IMG/VR virus record: IMGVR_UViG_3300010403_000705
Location: 248,001-312,000 of that record
DNA length: 64,000 bases
Reading direction: 5' to 3' (one strand)
Origin: a virus
A program made the translations under genes and the position numbers. Of the stretch, positions 48,683-56,524 are shown piece after piece (position 1 is the first letter of the stretch; every line of letters starts with the position of its first letter). Below the pieces are notes generated by a model that worked only from the letters and a program-made list of their open reading frames with translations, was not told the origin of the DNA and searched no databases.

Positions 48683-48958
48683 ATGAGTCTTCCTAAGATT
48701 ACACATGTCGCTATCAGGTTTAGGGGTAAGATTTATTCTCTACCTGCTCCCAATAGGCATCATCATGTGATTGCTGATATTGTACGACAAACAGGTGTAA
48801 ATTGTGTAGATTCCTATGGAGAAAACCAAGGTTTCTTAGACGAGCACGGAAATTATTTGAACAGGCATCAAGCATTAATAAATGCCTTAGATAATAAACA
48901 AGTAAAAAATGTAAAAGAGATTCGTATGAATCTTCTTTTCTCAGAAGACGTTTGGTGA
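48683..48958 (+). CDS. Conserved phage hypothetical protein (91 aa)
   Basis: KIYSLPAPNRHHHVI, QGFLDEHGNYLNRHQAL and SEDVW form a pattern I recall from many phage proteins of about this size; function unknown. ATG at 48683, 18 nt after the preceding stop, with AAGGAAAA upstream. Confidence 0.75.
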   Translation: MSLPKITHVAIRFRGKIYSLPAPNRHHHVIADIVRQTGVNCVDSYGENQGFLDEHGNYLNRHQALINALDNKQVKNVKEIRMNLLFSEDVW

Positions 48959-49025
48959 ATGGCTATATTGATGCAGATCATATAGATAAAAAAACCGTGT
49001 GACGAATACCTGCGGTGCCATTCAT

Positions 49026-49099
49026 GGGAGTTGTAATGCTCAATGGTAGAGCTACCAATAGAAGCTTGGTGGTTGAAGGTTCAACTCCTTCTGACTCCC
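49026..49099 (+). tRNA. tRNA-like, anticodon GAA (Phe)
   Basis: Acceptor GGAGTTG/TGACTCC (two G-U), D arm GCTC...GAGC, anticodon stem ACCAA/TTGGT with loop TAGAAGC (GAA at 34-36), T arm GAAGG-TTCAACT-CCTTC. Oddities: four bases instead of two between acceptor and D stem, and A at position 33 where T is almost universal. Possibly a diverged but working tRNA-Phe. Confidence 0.6.
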
Positions 49100-49126
49100 C
49101 TAACCTTATCTAGAAAGAATCTATAT

Positions 49127-49336
49127 ATGATTTTCAATGATTTTAGAAATCTTCATGTTGGAAATGTAGTACGCGAAAAATTATCTGGTCGCCTTGGAAA
49201 GATAGTTCTTTTAGTAGTGGGTCGGTCATTTGATGAATCTGAGATTCATGTTATTAATGATAAAAAAGATCATGAGTTTTCTATTTTTCCAGATGAATAT
49301 TCAATTGTTAGTTCGGTCACTTCTGATTCGATGTAA
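49127..49336 (+). CDS. Hypothetical protein (69 aa)
   Basis: ATG at 49127 with AGAAAGAA upstream; the longer frame starts inside the tRNA. Beta-rich; Gly/Val-rich centre (GRLGKIVLLVVGRS) resembles an SH3/KOW-type fold weakly. Unknown. Confidence 0.65.
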   Translation: MIFNDFRNLHVGNVVREKLSGRLGKIVLLVVGRSFDESEIHVINDKKDHEFSIFPDEYSIVSSVTSDSM

Positions 49337-49360
49337 TATCTTTGAATGATTTAGAGAAAC

Positions 49361-49645
49361 ATGAAAGTTAAAAAAGCTATACATCTTCTTTCTAAAATGG
49401 ATCCAGATGCGGATGTTTGTCTTGATCTTTCTGCATTAGGTTCTGTGTCACAAGGAGTTACTGGTGATGCTAGACTCGTAAGTGAATTCTCTACAGGTTG
49501 GTATGTAGTAGACAGTCCAGGTATGGCATTTGGATGCCACGTAGATTATAATTCTGCATCAACAATTCAAGTAGATGGTAAACCATTACTAGACTTGACT
49601 TCACCTAATATCACGCCCGCAATTTTTATTAGATGGAGAAAGTAA
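49361..49645 (+). CDS. Hypothetical protein (94 aa)
   Basis: Basic helix at the start (VKKAIHLLSKMDPDADV), then beta-rich. The 'LLSK.DPDADV' start is common in small phage proteins. Unknown. Confidence 0.7.
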   Translation: MKVKKAIHLLSKMDPDADVCLDLSALGSVSQGVTGDARLVSEFSTGWYVVDSPGMAFGCHVDYNSASTIQVDGKPLLDLTSPNITPAIFIRWRK

Positions 49646-49658
49646 TTAACGGAATGTT

Positions 49659-49811
49659 ATGGCAATCATAGTTTTCTTTTCTGTTCTTAATGTTTTGATT
49701 GGTCAAATTAAAACTACCGCAGTTTTCCCTATGATTACTTCTTTTGTGTGTATAGTAGGTTGGATTATTTATTCACTGCCTCCTCCACCTCCACCATTTG
49801 TACCATCATGA
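49659..49811 (+). CDS. Membrane protein with Pro-rich tail (50 aa)
   Basis: Two hydrophobic segments and a C-terminal PPPPPPFVPS tail. The stop overlaps the next ATG (ATGA at 49808). Unknown. Confidence 0.55.
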   Translation: MAIIVFFSVLNVLIGQIKTTAVFPMITSFVCIVGWIIYSLPPPPPPFVPS

Positions 49812-50080
49812 GCTCTGATATAAATAAAATAGCAAGCAGGTTATCTGTTATAATTGGTGATATCGCGCGTATGGAAGATAGCATGGCAGCCGATGTACTA
49901 TGGAGAATGGCATGTGATTACATGAGAGTTGCTAGAGATTTTAATTCTGGCGATTCTTGTCAAGAGAAAAATAATCGTATTGTAGTGGCACAACAGATGA
50001 TGCTTCGTAAAGATATTTTTCATCGGTACTACGACAGATTCGCGAAAGAAATTGCTTGCCTTAGCAAGACAAACAAATGA
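49808..50080 (+). CDS. Helical hypothetical protein (90 aa)
   Basis: Charged helices throughout (NKIASRLSVIIGDIARMEDS). Overlaps both neighbours by 4 bases, so it is in a coupled unit. Not recognised. Confidence 0.7.
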   Translation: MSSDINKIASRLSVIIGDIARMEDSMAADVLWRMACDYMRVARDFNSGDSCQEKNNRIVVAQQMMLRKDIFHRYYDRFAKEIACLSKTNK

Positions 50081-50274
50081 CAATTTGTATTATTGTATTT
50101 TGTATAGTTATTGTATATATCATTTGTAGAATTACCTGGAACATTTTTAAATGGCTATTGATCGCCTTAGTGATCGGATCTCTGTATTATTGGTATTCTA
50201 CTAACAAAGACAATAACAATCTTCACATAAATTCTTATAAACTTACAACTATTATCACTCCCATCCATAATTAG
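50077..50274 (+). CDS. Membrane protein (65 aa)
   Basis: Two hydrophobic segments covering residues 2-42 (ICIIVFCIVIVYIICRI; WLLIALVIGSLYYW), polar Asn-rich tail. ATGA overlap with the upstream gene. Confidence 0.65.
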   Translation: MTICIIVFCIVIVYIICRITWNIFKWLLIALVIGSLYYWYSTNKDNNNLHINSYKLTTIITPIHN

Positions 50275-50329
50275 ATTTGTAAATAGAAGTGTGGTTACGT
50301 TTTAACATTTGACCTAAGGATAATCTCAT

Positions 50330-50572
50330 ATGTCTCTTCCGTATACATCTGATCAGCGACGGGCAGCAAACACTGTTCAAGCACGTATTCATAACGCTCG
50401 TGTTGCTCAACGTGATGCCAAACATAATCTCCGATTAGCTCGGCTTGAGTTTATGTGCGCGAAGGCAATTGCGGATGCGCAAGCTTCAGCGCAAGCTGCT
50501 GAGGCAGAGGTAGTTAGTTTTAAAGCGCGGGTTGAAATTCTTAATCGTCGTGGACGACATGATGGTCCGTAA
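50330..50572 (+). CDS. Coiled-coil protein (80 aa)
   Basis: AAGGATAA precedes ATG. Ala/Arg/Gln-rich heptads across residues 15-70 (AKAIADAQASAQAAEAEVV) predict one long coiled coil. Followed by a terminator. Confidence 0.7.
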   Translation: MSLPYTSDQRRAANTVQARIHNARVAQRDAKHNLRLARLEFMCAKAIADAQASAQAAEAEVVSFKARVEILNRRGRHDGP

Positions 50573-50592
50573 ATTTCTTAAAATATAAGATT

Positions 50593-50633
50593 TAGGGCGG
50601 TGATATTTTAATTAATTCACCGCCCTATTTTTT
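50593..50633 (+). terminator. Intrinsic terminator
   Basis: An 11-bp stem TAGGGCGGTGA with TCACCGCCCTA and T6. Confidence 0.9.
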
Positions 50634-50663
50634 ATGCATTATACAAATGAGAGACGAGAAAAT

Positions 50664-50840
50664 ATGATTCCTAATGTCTTTATAAGCACGCTGATATTTT
50701 TCTTATATTTTTACGCCATTGTACATAGCCCAAGCGAATTTATCACAACTGTGTTGGTTATGATAATGCTTATGTATCATCATTTTTATTGTCTTTTAAA
50801 TAAAATTATTGATTCTAGAAAGTATAAACAAAATGTCTAA
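50664..50840 (+). CDS. Membrane protein (58 aa)
   Basis: Two hydrophobic stretches (STLIFFLYFYAIV; TTVLVMIMLMYHHFYCLL) and basic C-terminus. ATG at 50664 after GAGACGAG. No dyad element precedes it. Overlaps the next gene by 8 bases. Confidence 0.65.
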   Translation: MIPNVFISTLIFFLYFYAIVHSPSEFITTVLVMIMLMYHHFYCLLNKIIDSRKYKQNV

Positions 50841-51222
50841 TTTTCCTTCTCCCCTCGAAGACGACTGGATTGGTCATCCTAATGTTTTATCTGATCATAC
50901 AAATGAAGATACAAAGTATTTAATTACCCATCGCGATCGTATTGAAGTGCTTGGTGGCTGGAGTGATCCTGAAGCTTGTTATAGTTATGACGAAATTGCA
51001 TTGATTCGTTTATCTAATCATGTTACCAGCGAAGTATGTTACTATGCTTTAAATACTGCCGGATGCTCTTGCCCTTCTCCTACTGAAACTTGGCAAATTG
51101 ATTTTGGTCCAGCAACCCTTGATGAGCTTCGCGAATGGTGTTCTAAAGGAAATCAATCATCAATTCTTTCTCCTCTATTGACTGATGAAGCTTTGGGATT
51201 TGCTCCATCAAATAAATTTTAA
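50833..51222 (+). CDS. Hypothetical protein (129 aa)
   Basis: Acidic, soluble; Cys-containing C-terminal half (AGCSCPSPTETWQ). ATG at 50833 overlaps the upstream stop. Unknown. Confidence 0.7.
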   Translation: MSNFPSPLEDDWIGHPNVLSDHTNEDTKYLITHRDRIEVLGGWSDPEACYSYDEIALIRLSNHVTSEVCYYALNTAGCSCPSPTETWQIDFGPATLDELREWCSKGNQSSILSPLLTDEALGFAPSNKF

Positions 51223-51240
51223 TAATAAGGACGGTTTATT

Positions 51241-51510
51241 ATGGCGCGCGGAAAAAATAAAATTGTTCAAAAGAAGTCTCCTTCATTGCGAGATAACATC
51301 AAGACGTATCGCCGAGAGTTGCATGGTGATATTGCAGAAGCATTTGATACAGCTTTCTGCACACTGGCAGGCACTGGTCCCTTTAAGAAAGCCCTCAATA
51401 GCGGTACAGATCTACAAAAAGCTTTTGTGGCTGCTAAGCTAGCAGCACAAGAAGCTCGTAAGCTACATCCTATTGTTGATGTCCCTAATCTTCCCGAAGA
51501 GGATGAATAA
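51241..51510 (+). CDS. Hypothetical protein (89 aa)
   Basis: Basic N-terminus (ARGKNKIVQKKSPS), Ala-rich helices, acidic tail PEEDE. AAGGACG upstream. Not recognised. Confidence 0.7.
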   Translation: MARGKNKIVQKKSPSLRDNIKTYRRELHGDIAEAFDTAFCTLAGTGPFKKALNSGTDLQKAFVAAKLAAQEARKLHPIVDVPNLPEEDE

Positions 51511-51513
51511 AAA

Positions 51514-51834
51514 ATGTACATCAGACTTCTAAAAATCTCTCCTGTGGAAGATTCCTTGGTTGTGGATCCTAATTCTATTGATGGAACCTCTTATATTCGG
51601 GTTAGTAATCCAGATGTTATCTCCTCACTATTAGAATGTGTTGAGGTGCCAGCTCTTCCTATTCGTGATCAAGAGTTACAGTTTGATGGATTTGATAGCG
51701 TGGATCCTGCTGTAATATTTCGAGTACATCAAGTACAGCAACATATTAAATTAGTTAAAGAAGTATCGCGTCAACGATTAGTTTCTCGACGAGAACCACC
51801 ACCTCATATTGATGCGACTGTGTGGGTACGTTAA
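51514..51834 (+). CDS. Hypothetical protein (106 aa)
   Basis: Beta-rich N-terminal 50 residues then charged helix. Its last base is the first base of the next ATG (TAATG). Unknown. Confidence 0.7.
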   Translation: MYIRLLKISPVEDSLVVDPNSIDGTSYIRVSNPDVISSLLECVEVPALPIRDQELQFDGFDSVDPAVIFRVHQVQQHIKLVKEVSRQRLVSRREPPPHIDATVWVR

Positions 51835-52025
51835 TGTATTGCTCTTTTTTAGCTTTTGTCTACGGTCTATTTGTAGTAATTGTTTGGGTAGCCCTACAAC
51901 AAAGGGCACCTATGAGACTTCGCGATTATTGCGCTGTCATCTTTATTGGATGGCTTGCTTCACCTTTTATTTTCCTTATCTGGTTGATGAATAAAATCAT
52001 CAAATTAATTCACCATCATTGGTAA
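51834..52025 (+). CDS. Membrane protein (63 aa)
   Basis: Two hydrophobic segments (SFLAFVYGLFVVIVWVAL; AVIFIGWLASPFIFLIWL) separated by a basic loop. One-base overlap with the upstream gene. Confidence 0.65.
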   Translation: MYCSFLAFVYGLFVVIVWVALQQRAPMRLRDYCAVIFIGWLASPFIFLIWLMNKIIKLIHHHW

Positions 52026-52031
52026 TTTTTC

Positions 52032-52220
52032 ATGTCTCTTAAGAATACTCTTAAATATAATAATGAACAACTTAGGTTGTATGCTGCTTGGTTTAACTCT
52101 CTGATGGCGTTAGAGAGTTTATCCACAGACTCCAGTATAGAAGAAAAATCAAAAGTTTTGATTAGTTTTAATAAAGCTCGACAAGCAGCAGTCGCTGCTG
52201 GCGTTCCTGGTATTTATTGA
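52032..52220 (+). CDS. Helical hypothetical protein (62 aa)
   Basis: Soluble, all-helical, Ser/Leu/Ala-rich. Unknown. Last gene before a 231-nt gap with palindromes. Confidence 0.65.
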   Translation: MSLKNTLKYNNEQLRLYAAWFNSLMALESLSTDSSIEEKSKVLISFNKARQAAVAAGVPGIY

Positions 52221-52451
52221 ATTCATAGTCTTTGTCGTAAATTTTATCAAAACTTACATGGCTCTCACCCACATTACCAGTCGTATGTAATCTTATAACT
52301 TACAGTTACTTGCTAGCAAGTAACTCTCGACAAAAAGTTGGGGACTATATAATAGGGGAAGTATATTATTTAGTATGTAAAAATTAGAGGGTAGAGTAAA
52401 ACCATAACATTATAGATCAGTGTATTTGATTTATTGAAAGTGGAATAATAC
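52221..52451 (+). other. Intergenic gap with 22-bp perfect palindrome
   Basis: 52304-52325 is a perfect 11+11 palindrome; upstream lies TTACAT/ATGTAA around 28 nt. No gene. Could be a terminator, operator or small RNA. Confidence 0.45.
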
Positions 52452-52676
52452 ATGACTAGCAAAATAAATTTGATTAGCTCAGTTGGGTTCCCTTATATGA
52501 TAAAAGATATGCGTGGTCGATTGTCTAATAAAGCTGACTACATCAGATATATTTGGTTGATGTATAATTTACATCAACCGTATATTATAGTAATACGAGA
52601 TTACAATCCCGTACCTTATGTGCGTGATCAAGATGACAAAGATTTAAAATCTGAAGAAAAAATTCTGCTCAGTTAA
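52452..52676 (+). CDS. Hypothetical protein (74 aa)
   Basis: Soluble, Tyr/Asp-rich, ends EEKILLS. Weak ribosome site. Unknown. Confidence 0.6.
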   Translation: MTSKINLISSVGFPYMIKDMRGRLSNKADYIRYIWLMYNLHQPYIIVIRDYNPVPYVRDQDDKDLKSEEKILLS

Positions 52677-52751
52677 GAAAAGAAAATTCTCATTTCTCAA
52701 AATTACGAGTACGGATTAATTATAATAAACCCTATGTCTAAATGAGAAATT

Positions 52752-53039
52752 ATGTGGTATTATATTCCTATCAGTCTCACCAAAGGTGATAGATTTCAGG
52801 ATAAAAAAGATCCTAGTATCATAATCGAATTTGAACGCGTTGAAGGTGATGCCAATGATCCTATATTTGTTTTCAATACCTCAGATGGACAACTTCGTAT
52901 AACAAGATCTGTTTTCAGTTCTGTATATGAAACTTGGATTGATCCATGGGCATCACAAAAAAAGTTTGCGTTAAAGCATGGTTTTACATGGTATGATGAG
53001 GAGATTCCCGCTATACCTAAAGTTAAGATGGAATTTTAA
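52752..53039 (+). CDS. Hypothetical protein (95 aa)
   Basis: Beta-rich with many Asp/Lys; the 'GDRFQDKKDPSIIIEFERV' block suggests a small beta domain. Unknown. Confidence 0.65.
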   Translation: MWYYIPISLTKGDRFQDKKDPSIIIEFERVEGDANDPIFVFNTSDGQLRITRSVFSSVYETWIDPWASQKKFALKHGFTWYDEEIPAIPKVKMEF

Positions 53040-53041
53040 CC

Positions 53042-53341
53042 GTGACCTTTAATGATAAAATTTTTACGGCTGCTCATCGCTTAGGTCAATTAAGTTTATT
53101 CGATAAACTTAATTCAATTAAATATTTCTGTACGCCCCGTCCAATAGTTAAGTTTATTATTACTATATCTGGAAATGGTACAAGTGGCAATCATGCTGAA
53201 ACTATTAAAAATGGTAAGATTGTTTTTGATGTACAGGTAAAAAATACTTCTATTTTTGGTGGATGGTATTGGGTCTTAAAATATTACGATCCTTTTTATA
53301 TAGATTCACTTATAATTAAACAAGGTAACAAGGAAGATTAA
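53042..53341 (+). CDS. Hypothetical protein (99 aa), GTG start
   Basis: Starts 2 nt after the preceding stop at GTG. Beta-rich, Gly/Asn turn-rich (ISGNGTSGNH). Unknown. Confidence 0.6.
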   Translation: MTFNDKIFTAAHRLGQLSLFDKLNSIKYFCTPRPIVKFIITISGNGTSGNHAETIKNGKIVFDVQVKNTSIFGGWYWVLKYYDPFYIDSLIIKQGNKED

Positions 53342-53343
53342 AT

Positions 53344-53691
53344 ATGCATGGGTGTCAACCATTTTTTTCAACTAGTTCTTTGAAAGAAGCAAAGCGTCTT
53401 CTTTCCGTTATCGTAAAAGATACTGGCGGTAAAACTTGTTTCCATGCACATGAGCTATCAGAGCCTCTTCTAGGTGCGCCTAGAAGAAACAGATTTGCTA
53501 TTTATTTCGATGCCGATAAATATACTGTGTTATTTCCTGATACCGCACAACAAAATGTGGCTAGATTCAGGTCTCGTATGGCTTGTTATTTATCTGGATA
53601 TTTGGCTGGTGAAGCCGCACAACGTCGATTAGAGAGTAAAATGATCAGACTAAACCAAAGAAGGAATGAGGAACGTCGCCATGGTCTTTGA
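53344..53691 (+). CDS. Hypothetical protein (115 aa)
   Basis: Basic, with a helical Arg-rich C-terminus (QRRLESKMIRLNQRRNEERR). Overlaps the next gene by 11 bases. Not recognised. Confidence 0.7.
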   Translation: MHGCQPFFSTSSLKEAKRLLSVIVKDTGGKTCFHAHELSEPLLGAPRRNRFAIYFDADKYTVLFPDTAQQNVARFRSRMACYLSGYLAGEAAQRRLESKMIRLNQRRNEERRHGL

Positions 53692-53887
53692 TAATAAGGT
53701 GGCAACAAAACACTCTATTGACATGACGTTAGAGGGTGTTCTTAGGCTGTGTGAGATGAATAAAATTTCACAGGAATTGTATTATGCAGCCAGAGATTGG
53801 CTAATTAATCCTAATAATTTTATTCCTACACGGACAGTTAATCATGCCCTATCATTGTTTGAAAGTAAGGTAAATGGTCGTACGTAG
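53681..53887 (+). CDS. Helical hypothetical protein (68 aa)
   Basis: ATG at 53681 with GAGGAA about 9 nt upstream. Soluble and helical. Overlaps both neighbours. Confidence 0.65.
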   Translation: MVFDNKVATKHSIDMTLEGVLRLCEMNKISQELYYAARDWLINPNNFIPTRTVNHALSLFESKVNGRT

Positions 53888-54083
53888 AATTTTTAGTCTT
53901 TTATATGCTGTCATTTTTTCCTATGTGATTCATGATGATATTTTAATCAATCATTTGAAAAAGACCGAAGCCAAATCGGTTGCTTTATTATGCGTGCTCG
54001 TACTATGGATGCTATTATGTATAGAGTCCCATCTAGCTAATATGGAGCAAGCTATCAATAAGGATAAGAAAAATTCCGATTAA
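53874..54083 (+). CDS. Membrane protein (69 aa)
   Basis: N-terminal hydrophobic segment (FSLLYAVIFSYVI) and a second one (VALLCVLVLWMLLCI), basic tail. Starts inside the previous gene. Confidence 0.65.
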   Translation: MVVRRIFSLLYAVIFSYVIHDDILINHLKKTEAKSVALLCVLVLWMLLCIESHLANMEQAINKDKKNSD

Positions 54084-54097
54084 TTGGAGACGACGAG

Positions 54098-54187
54098 ATG
54101 GCTGATCAGTTAATGGGCGGATCGTTTTGGTTGTTGATTTCGATGATGATTCTCTATCGTATCAATAGACGATCAAGTCGTGGTTGA
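54098..54187 (+). CDS. Single-pass membrane peptide (29 aa)
   Basis: GGAGA about 9 nt before ATG; hydrophobic core SFWLLISMMILY and Arg-rich end (RINRRSSRG), so the C-terminus should face the cytoplasm. Ends 8 nt before tRNA-Tyr. Confidence 0.55.
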   Translation: MADQLMGGSFWLLISMMILYRINRRSSRG

Positions 54188-54195
54188 AGTATTAT

Positions 54196-54283
54196 GCTAA
54201 CTCTGGGCATTGGCGAGCCCAAGGCGAAGTAAACGCCCCGTCAAGTAAAATTGGCTGAGTTAGTTCGAGTCTAACAGTTGGCA
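54196..54283 (+). tRNA. tRNA-Tyr (GTA), A at position 33
   Basis: Acceptor GCTAACT/AGTTGGC, D arm GGGC/GCCC, anticodon stem GGCG/CGCC (4 of 5 pairs) with loop AAGTAAA (GTA), long variable region as expected for Tyr, T arm GTTAG-TTCGAGT-CTAAC, discriminator A; CCA not encoded. Position 33 is A instead of the near-universal T. Confidence 0.8.
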
Positions 54284-54300
54284 CTTAAAAGGAAACATTT

Positions 54301-54558
54301 ATGTCTGTTTCAAATCTAAGTAATGAAATGTCGAGCTTGATTACTTCCAGTCTTAAGGATCCACGGGATTGGTTGACGGCTGTGCGTCAAATTCTGGATC
54401 TAGCTAGTATAAATCCTAGCACTACACTTGCTATCAGTGACGGCACTCTAGATTCTATTTGCTGGTCAACGTTGGATAATGTATCGAAAAAATATTCAAA
54501 TGGGCTTGATAAGATAGCAGTAGCTATTCGAGTTTGGAGAACCAAAAATGAGTCTTAA
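54301..54558 (+). CDS. Hypothetical protein (85 aa)
   Basis: AAAGGAAA upstream of ATG. Soluble Ser/Thr/Asp-rich helical protein. Overlaps the next gene by 11 bases. Unknown. Confidence 0.65.
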   Translation: MSVSNLSNEMSSLITSSLKDPRDWLTAVRQILDLASINPSTTLAISDGTLDSICWSTLDNVSKKYSNGLDKIAVAIRVWRTKNES

Positions 54559-54784
54559 TGAATATGAAATGCAGCGTCAGAAAGTCCTTGAAGCTCAAGC
54601 AGCTCGAAGCGCCAACACAGAAGAACATTCTCCAATATGTTCCCATCCAGAATGTCAAATCGAAAGAGAAGCTCGACGGACATTAGAATCAATGCCCGAG
54701 CATGATTATTATCAGAAATCTTGGGTAATGGAGATGCTACAAGAAAGACTTCGTAGAATTGAGGAAAAGGCTCTACGTGATTAG
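54548..54784 (+). CDS. Hypothetical protein (78 aa)
   Basis: Charged helical protein with a central CSHPEC (Cys/His) element that may bind zinc. Overlaps both neighbours. Confidence 0.65.
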   Translation: MSLNEYEMQRQKVLEAQAARSANTEEHSPICSHPECQIEREARRTLESMPEHDYYQKSWVMEMLQERLRRIEEKALRD

Positions 54785-54962
54785 TGTTAATCATTGGAGA
54801 CCTGCTTGGGCAGACGAAGTAAAGAGATATAGTTTCTGGACAATTTATACGATTCGTCGCCAGAAAATTGCTGTAGTAGATTGTACTTGGGATGAAGCGC
54901 TAAGATTAAGTAAGTTACTTAGTAGTACACTTATTAGTGCAGAAAATATATCTTTATCATAA
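54777..54962 (+). CDS. Hypothetical protein (61 aa), GTG start
   Basis: GTG at 54777 with GAGGAAAAGG 9-13 nt upstream, overlapping the previous stop. Alpha/beta, Trp-rich. Unknown. Confidence 0.6.
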   Translation: MISVNHWRPAWADEVKRYSFWTIYTIRRQKIAVVDCTWDEALRLSKLLSSTLISAENISLS

Positions 54963-54967
54963 ATTAT

Positions 54968-55127
54968 AACGGGGAGAACGACTAGAGACCGTCGTTACGA
55001 CGAAAACAAGAAAATGGTGGTCCGCAGCCACTTTCAAGGTAAATTAACCTTGAATCCTTTAAATGTTGGAAAGAGTTCTTGTTATTAATCGTGCAGGTAG
55101 GTGAACCAATTCCTACCCCCGTCGCCA
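54968..55127 (+). ncRNA. 160-nt tRNA-like/tmRNA-like structured RNA ending in CCA
   Basis: 5' AACGGGG pairs with CCCCGTC (6 of 7 bp), followed by G and an encoded CCA at 55125-55127. Just inside is a T-arm-like hairpin GTAGG/CCTAC with a 10-nt loop. The middle contains an 8-bp helix AACAAGAA/TTCTTGTT enclosing hairpins GTGG/CCAC and TCAAGGT/ACCTTGA. No anticodon arm is evident. The architecture recalls a miniature tmRNA, but no tag ending in Leu-Ala-Ala is visible. Confidence 0.45.
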
Positions 55128-55237
55128 ATTTCAAAGGTATCTAATCCCATCATACTGAGAAATCAGAGTGAATAGATACTGATGTGGTAGTAACCACAAA
55201 ATAATTAATAACCATTAAAAATTAAATGAGGTGTGTC

Positions 55238-55711
55238 ATGAGTAAAATTCTAGTTAAGTGTATCAAACGTGGTTCAGATGGTCAAGTGGATATGCAGCGG
55301 ACGAAGGAAAGTTATGAAAGTGCTCTTCTGGAAGATTTTGCAAAGGCGATGACCTTAGCTGAGCAGAAGCTTCAGAAAGCTTATGAGGAAGGTCGTAGTA
55401 GTTTTGATGCAGATCTAGCTGCATATCTGAGTCAGAGGGCAGAGTGGGACGTACTTTCTAAGACATATATTGATCGAGCATTCGATCGATTCTCTAATTC
55501 AGCTAAGGGAGGCTGTATCACTAAGCCCACACTGATCAATCTTTGTATTACTTCAATGGCTCATGACAAGGTTATTGATATGTCGCAACTACCTAAAGCA
55601 CGAGAGATGGTAGCGGCATTTATTACTGACAATACAGATTCGCTATACACAGTAGAGAAGGGTATTGATGGTGGTGTTCGCCGGATCCCAGTACCTACCG
55701 TAGAAAGCTGA
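55238..55711 (+). CDS. Hypothetical protein (157 aa)
   Basis: ATG at 55238 with GAGGTG 5-6 nt upstream. Helical, charged (LAEQKLQKAYEEGRSSFDADLAAYL), basic start. Ends before a palindromic terminator. Not recognised. Confidence 0.75.
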   Translation: MSKILVKCIKRGSDGQVDMQRTKESYESALLEDFAKAMTLAEQKLQKAYEEGRSSFDADLAAYLSQRAEWDVLSKTYIDRAFDRFSNSAKGGCITKPTLINLCITSMAHDKVIDMSQLPKAREMVAAFITDNTDSLYTVEKGIDGGVRRIPVPTVES

Positions 55712-55730
55712 TCGCTCGTATCAATAATTA

Positions 55731-55768
55731 ATATGACCGGAGGTGTTAACACCTCCGGTCATATCTAT
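55731..55768 (+). terminator. 34-bp perfect palindrome terminator
   Basis: 55731-55764 is 17+17 self-complementary without mismatch, then TCTATT. Same style as the 5741 and 62759 terminators. Confidence 0.8.
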
Positions 55769-55797
55769 TGAAAATTTCAAGCAATTAGGAGCTGTTT

Positions 55798-56442
55798 ATG
55801 AGTGTTAGTGCAAAAGATGTCTTAATTGCTCAAGCAGAGCGCCTGCTTATGGTAATTCCTAATACATATAAGAATTTCTCTCTTGGAAGAATTCAGGAGA
55901 AAATTTTTGAAATGTATGAGTCAGAAAAGCAGAATCCACCAACTGGTATTAGGGCACAAGAGTTAACCACTTTGATGTGGCATTGGTTAGAGGCATACAA
56001 TGCGTTTGTCATGGATCCAAATTTTGAAGAAAGTGTTAGTAATTTTGGAATTATTTCTATTAGACTAATAGAAGGAATAAGTGTCATAACAACTTTTTGT
56101 TGTGACCACGAGCATTTTTTATCTCTACCTTCTGTTGTTTATTATGACAAACTTTACTTAGGAAAAGCTGGTTGGAATAGTTCGGCTAATCGTTGTTATT
56201 ATCGCAGCGATGATGCGATTGTCATTAGTCTTAATAAGAAGAAAATCGAATCAGTCAAGCAAGAGATTTTTAACTGTCCTAAATGTTTAGTTAAATGGAC
56301 AATAAATGGTTCAAAGGCTACCTCTGGCATTTACACAGTTGAAGTACAAGATGTATACAAAGGCATTGGGATGTCTAATAGTAGATGGATGAGATGTTCT
56401 AATTGTAACATTATAAGCTGGATTCCTTATACTAAAAAATAG
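55798..56442 (+). CDS. Hypothetical protein with C-terminal zinc ribbon (214 aa)
   Basis: Residues 1-130 align with the next gene (IAQAERLL, SLGRIQEKI, SLPSVVYYDKLYLGKAGW). The extra C-terminal 80 residues hold NCPKC and RCSNC, a zinc ribbon the paralogue lacks. Function unknown; the pair arose by duplication followed by domain gain or loss. Confidence 0.75.
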   Translation: MSVSAKDVLIAQAERLLMVIPNTYKNFSLGRIQEKIFEMYESEKQNPPTGIRAQELTTLMWHWLEAYNAFVMDPNFEESVSNFGIISIRLIEGISVITTFCCDHEHFLSLPSVVYYDKLYLGKAGWNSSANRCYYRSDDAIVISLNKKKIESVKQEIFNCPKCLVKWTINGSKATSGIYTVEVQDVYKGIGMSNSRWMRCSNCNIISWIPYTKK

Positions 56443-56524
56443 GTTTGTCATCCAACAATGTTTCAATATCTTTTGCGGATAGATCTAAAGTTGATATTCT
56501 TAAACGTGGATCGGGATCCTCGGC

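Noticed and set aside
54977-54986. AACGACTAGA, like the R element of group I introns
   Set aside because: No matching S element or P3-P8 helices nearby; the bases pair locally with GTCGTT instead.
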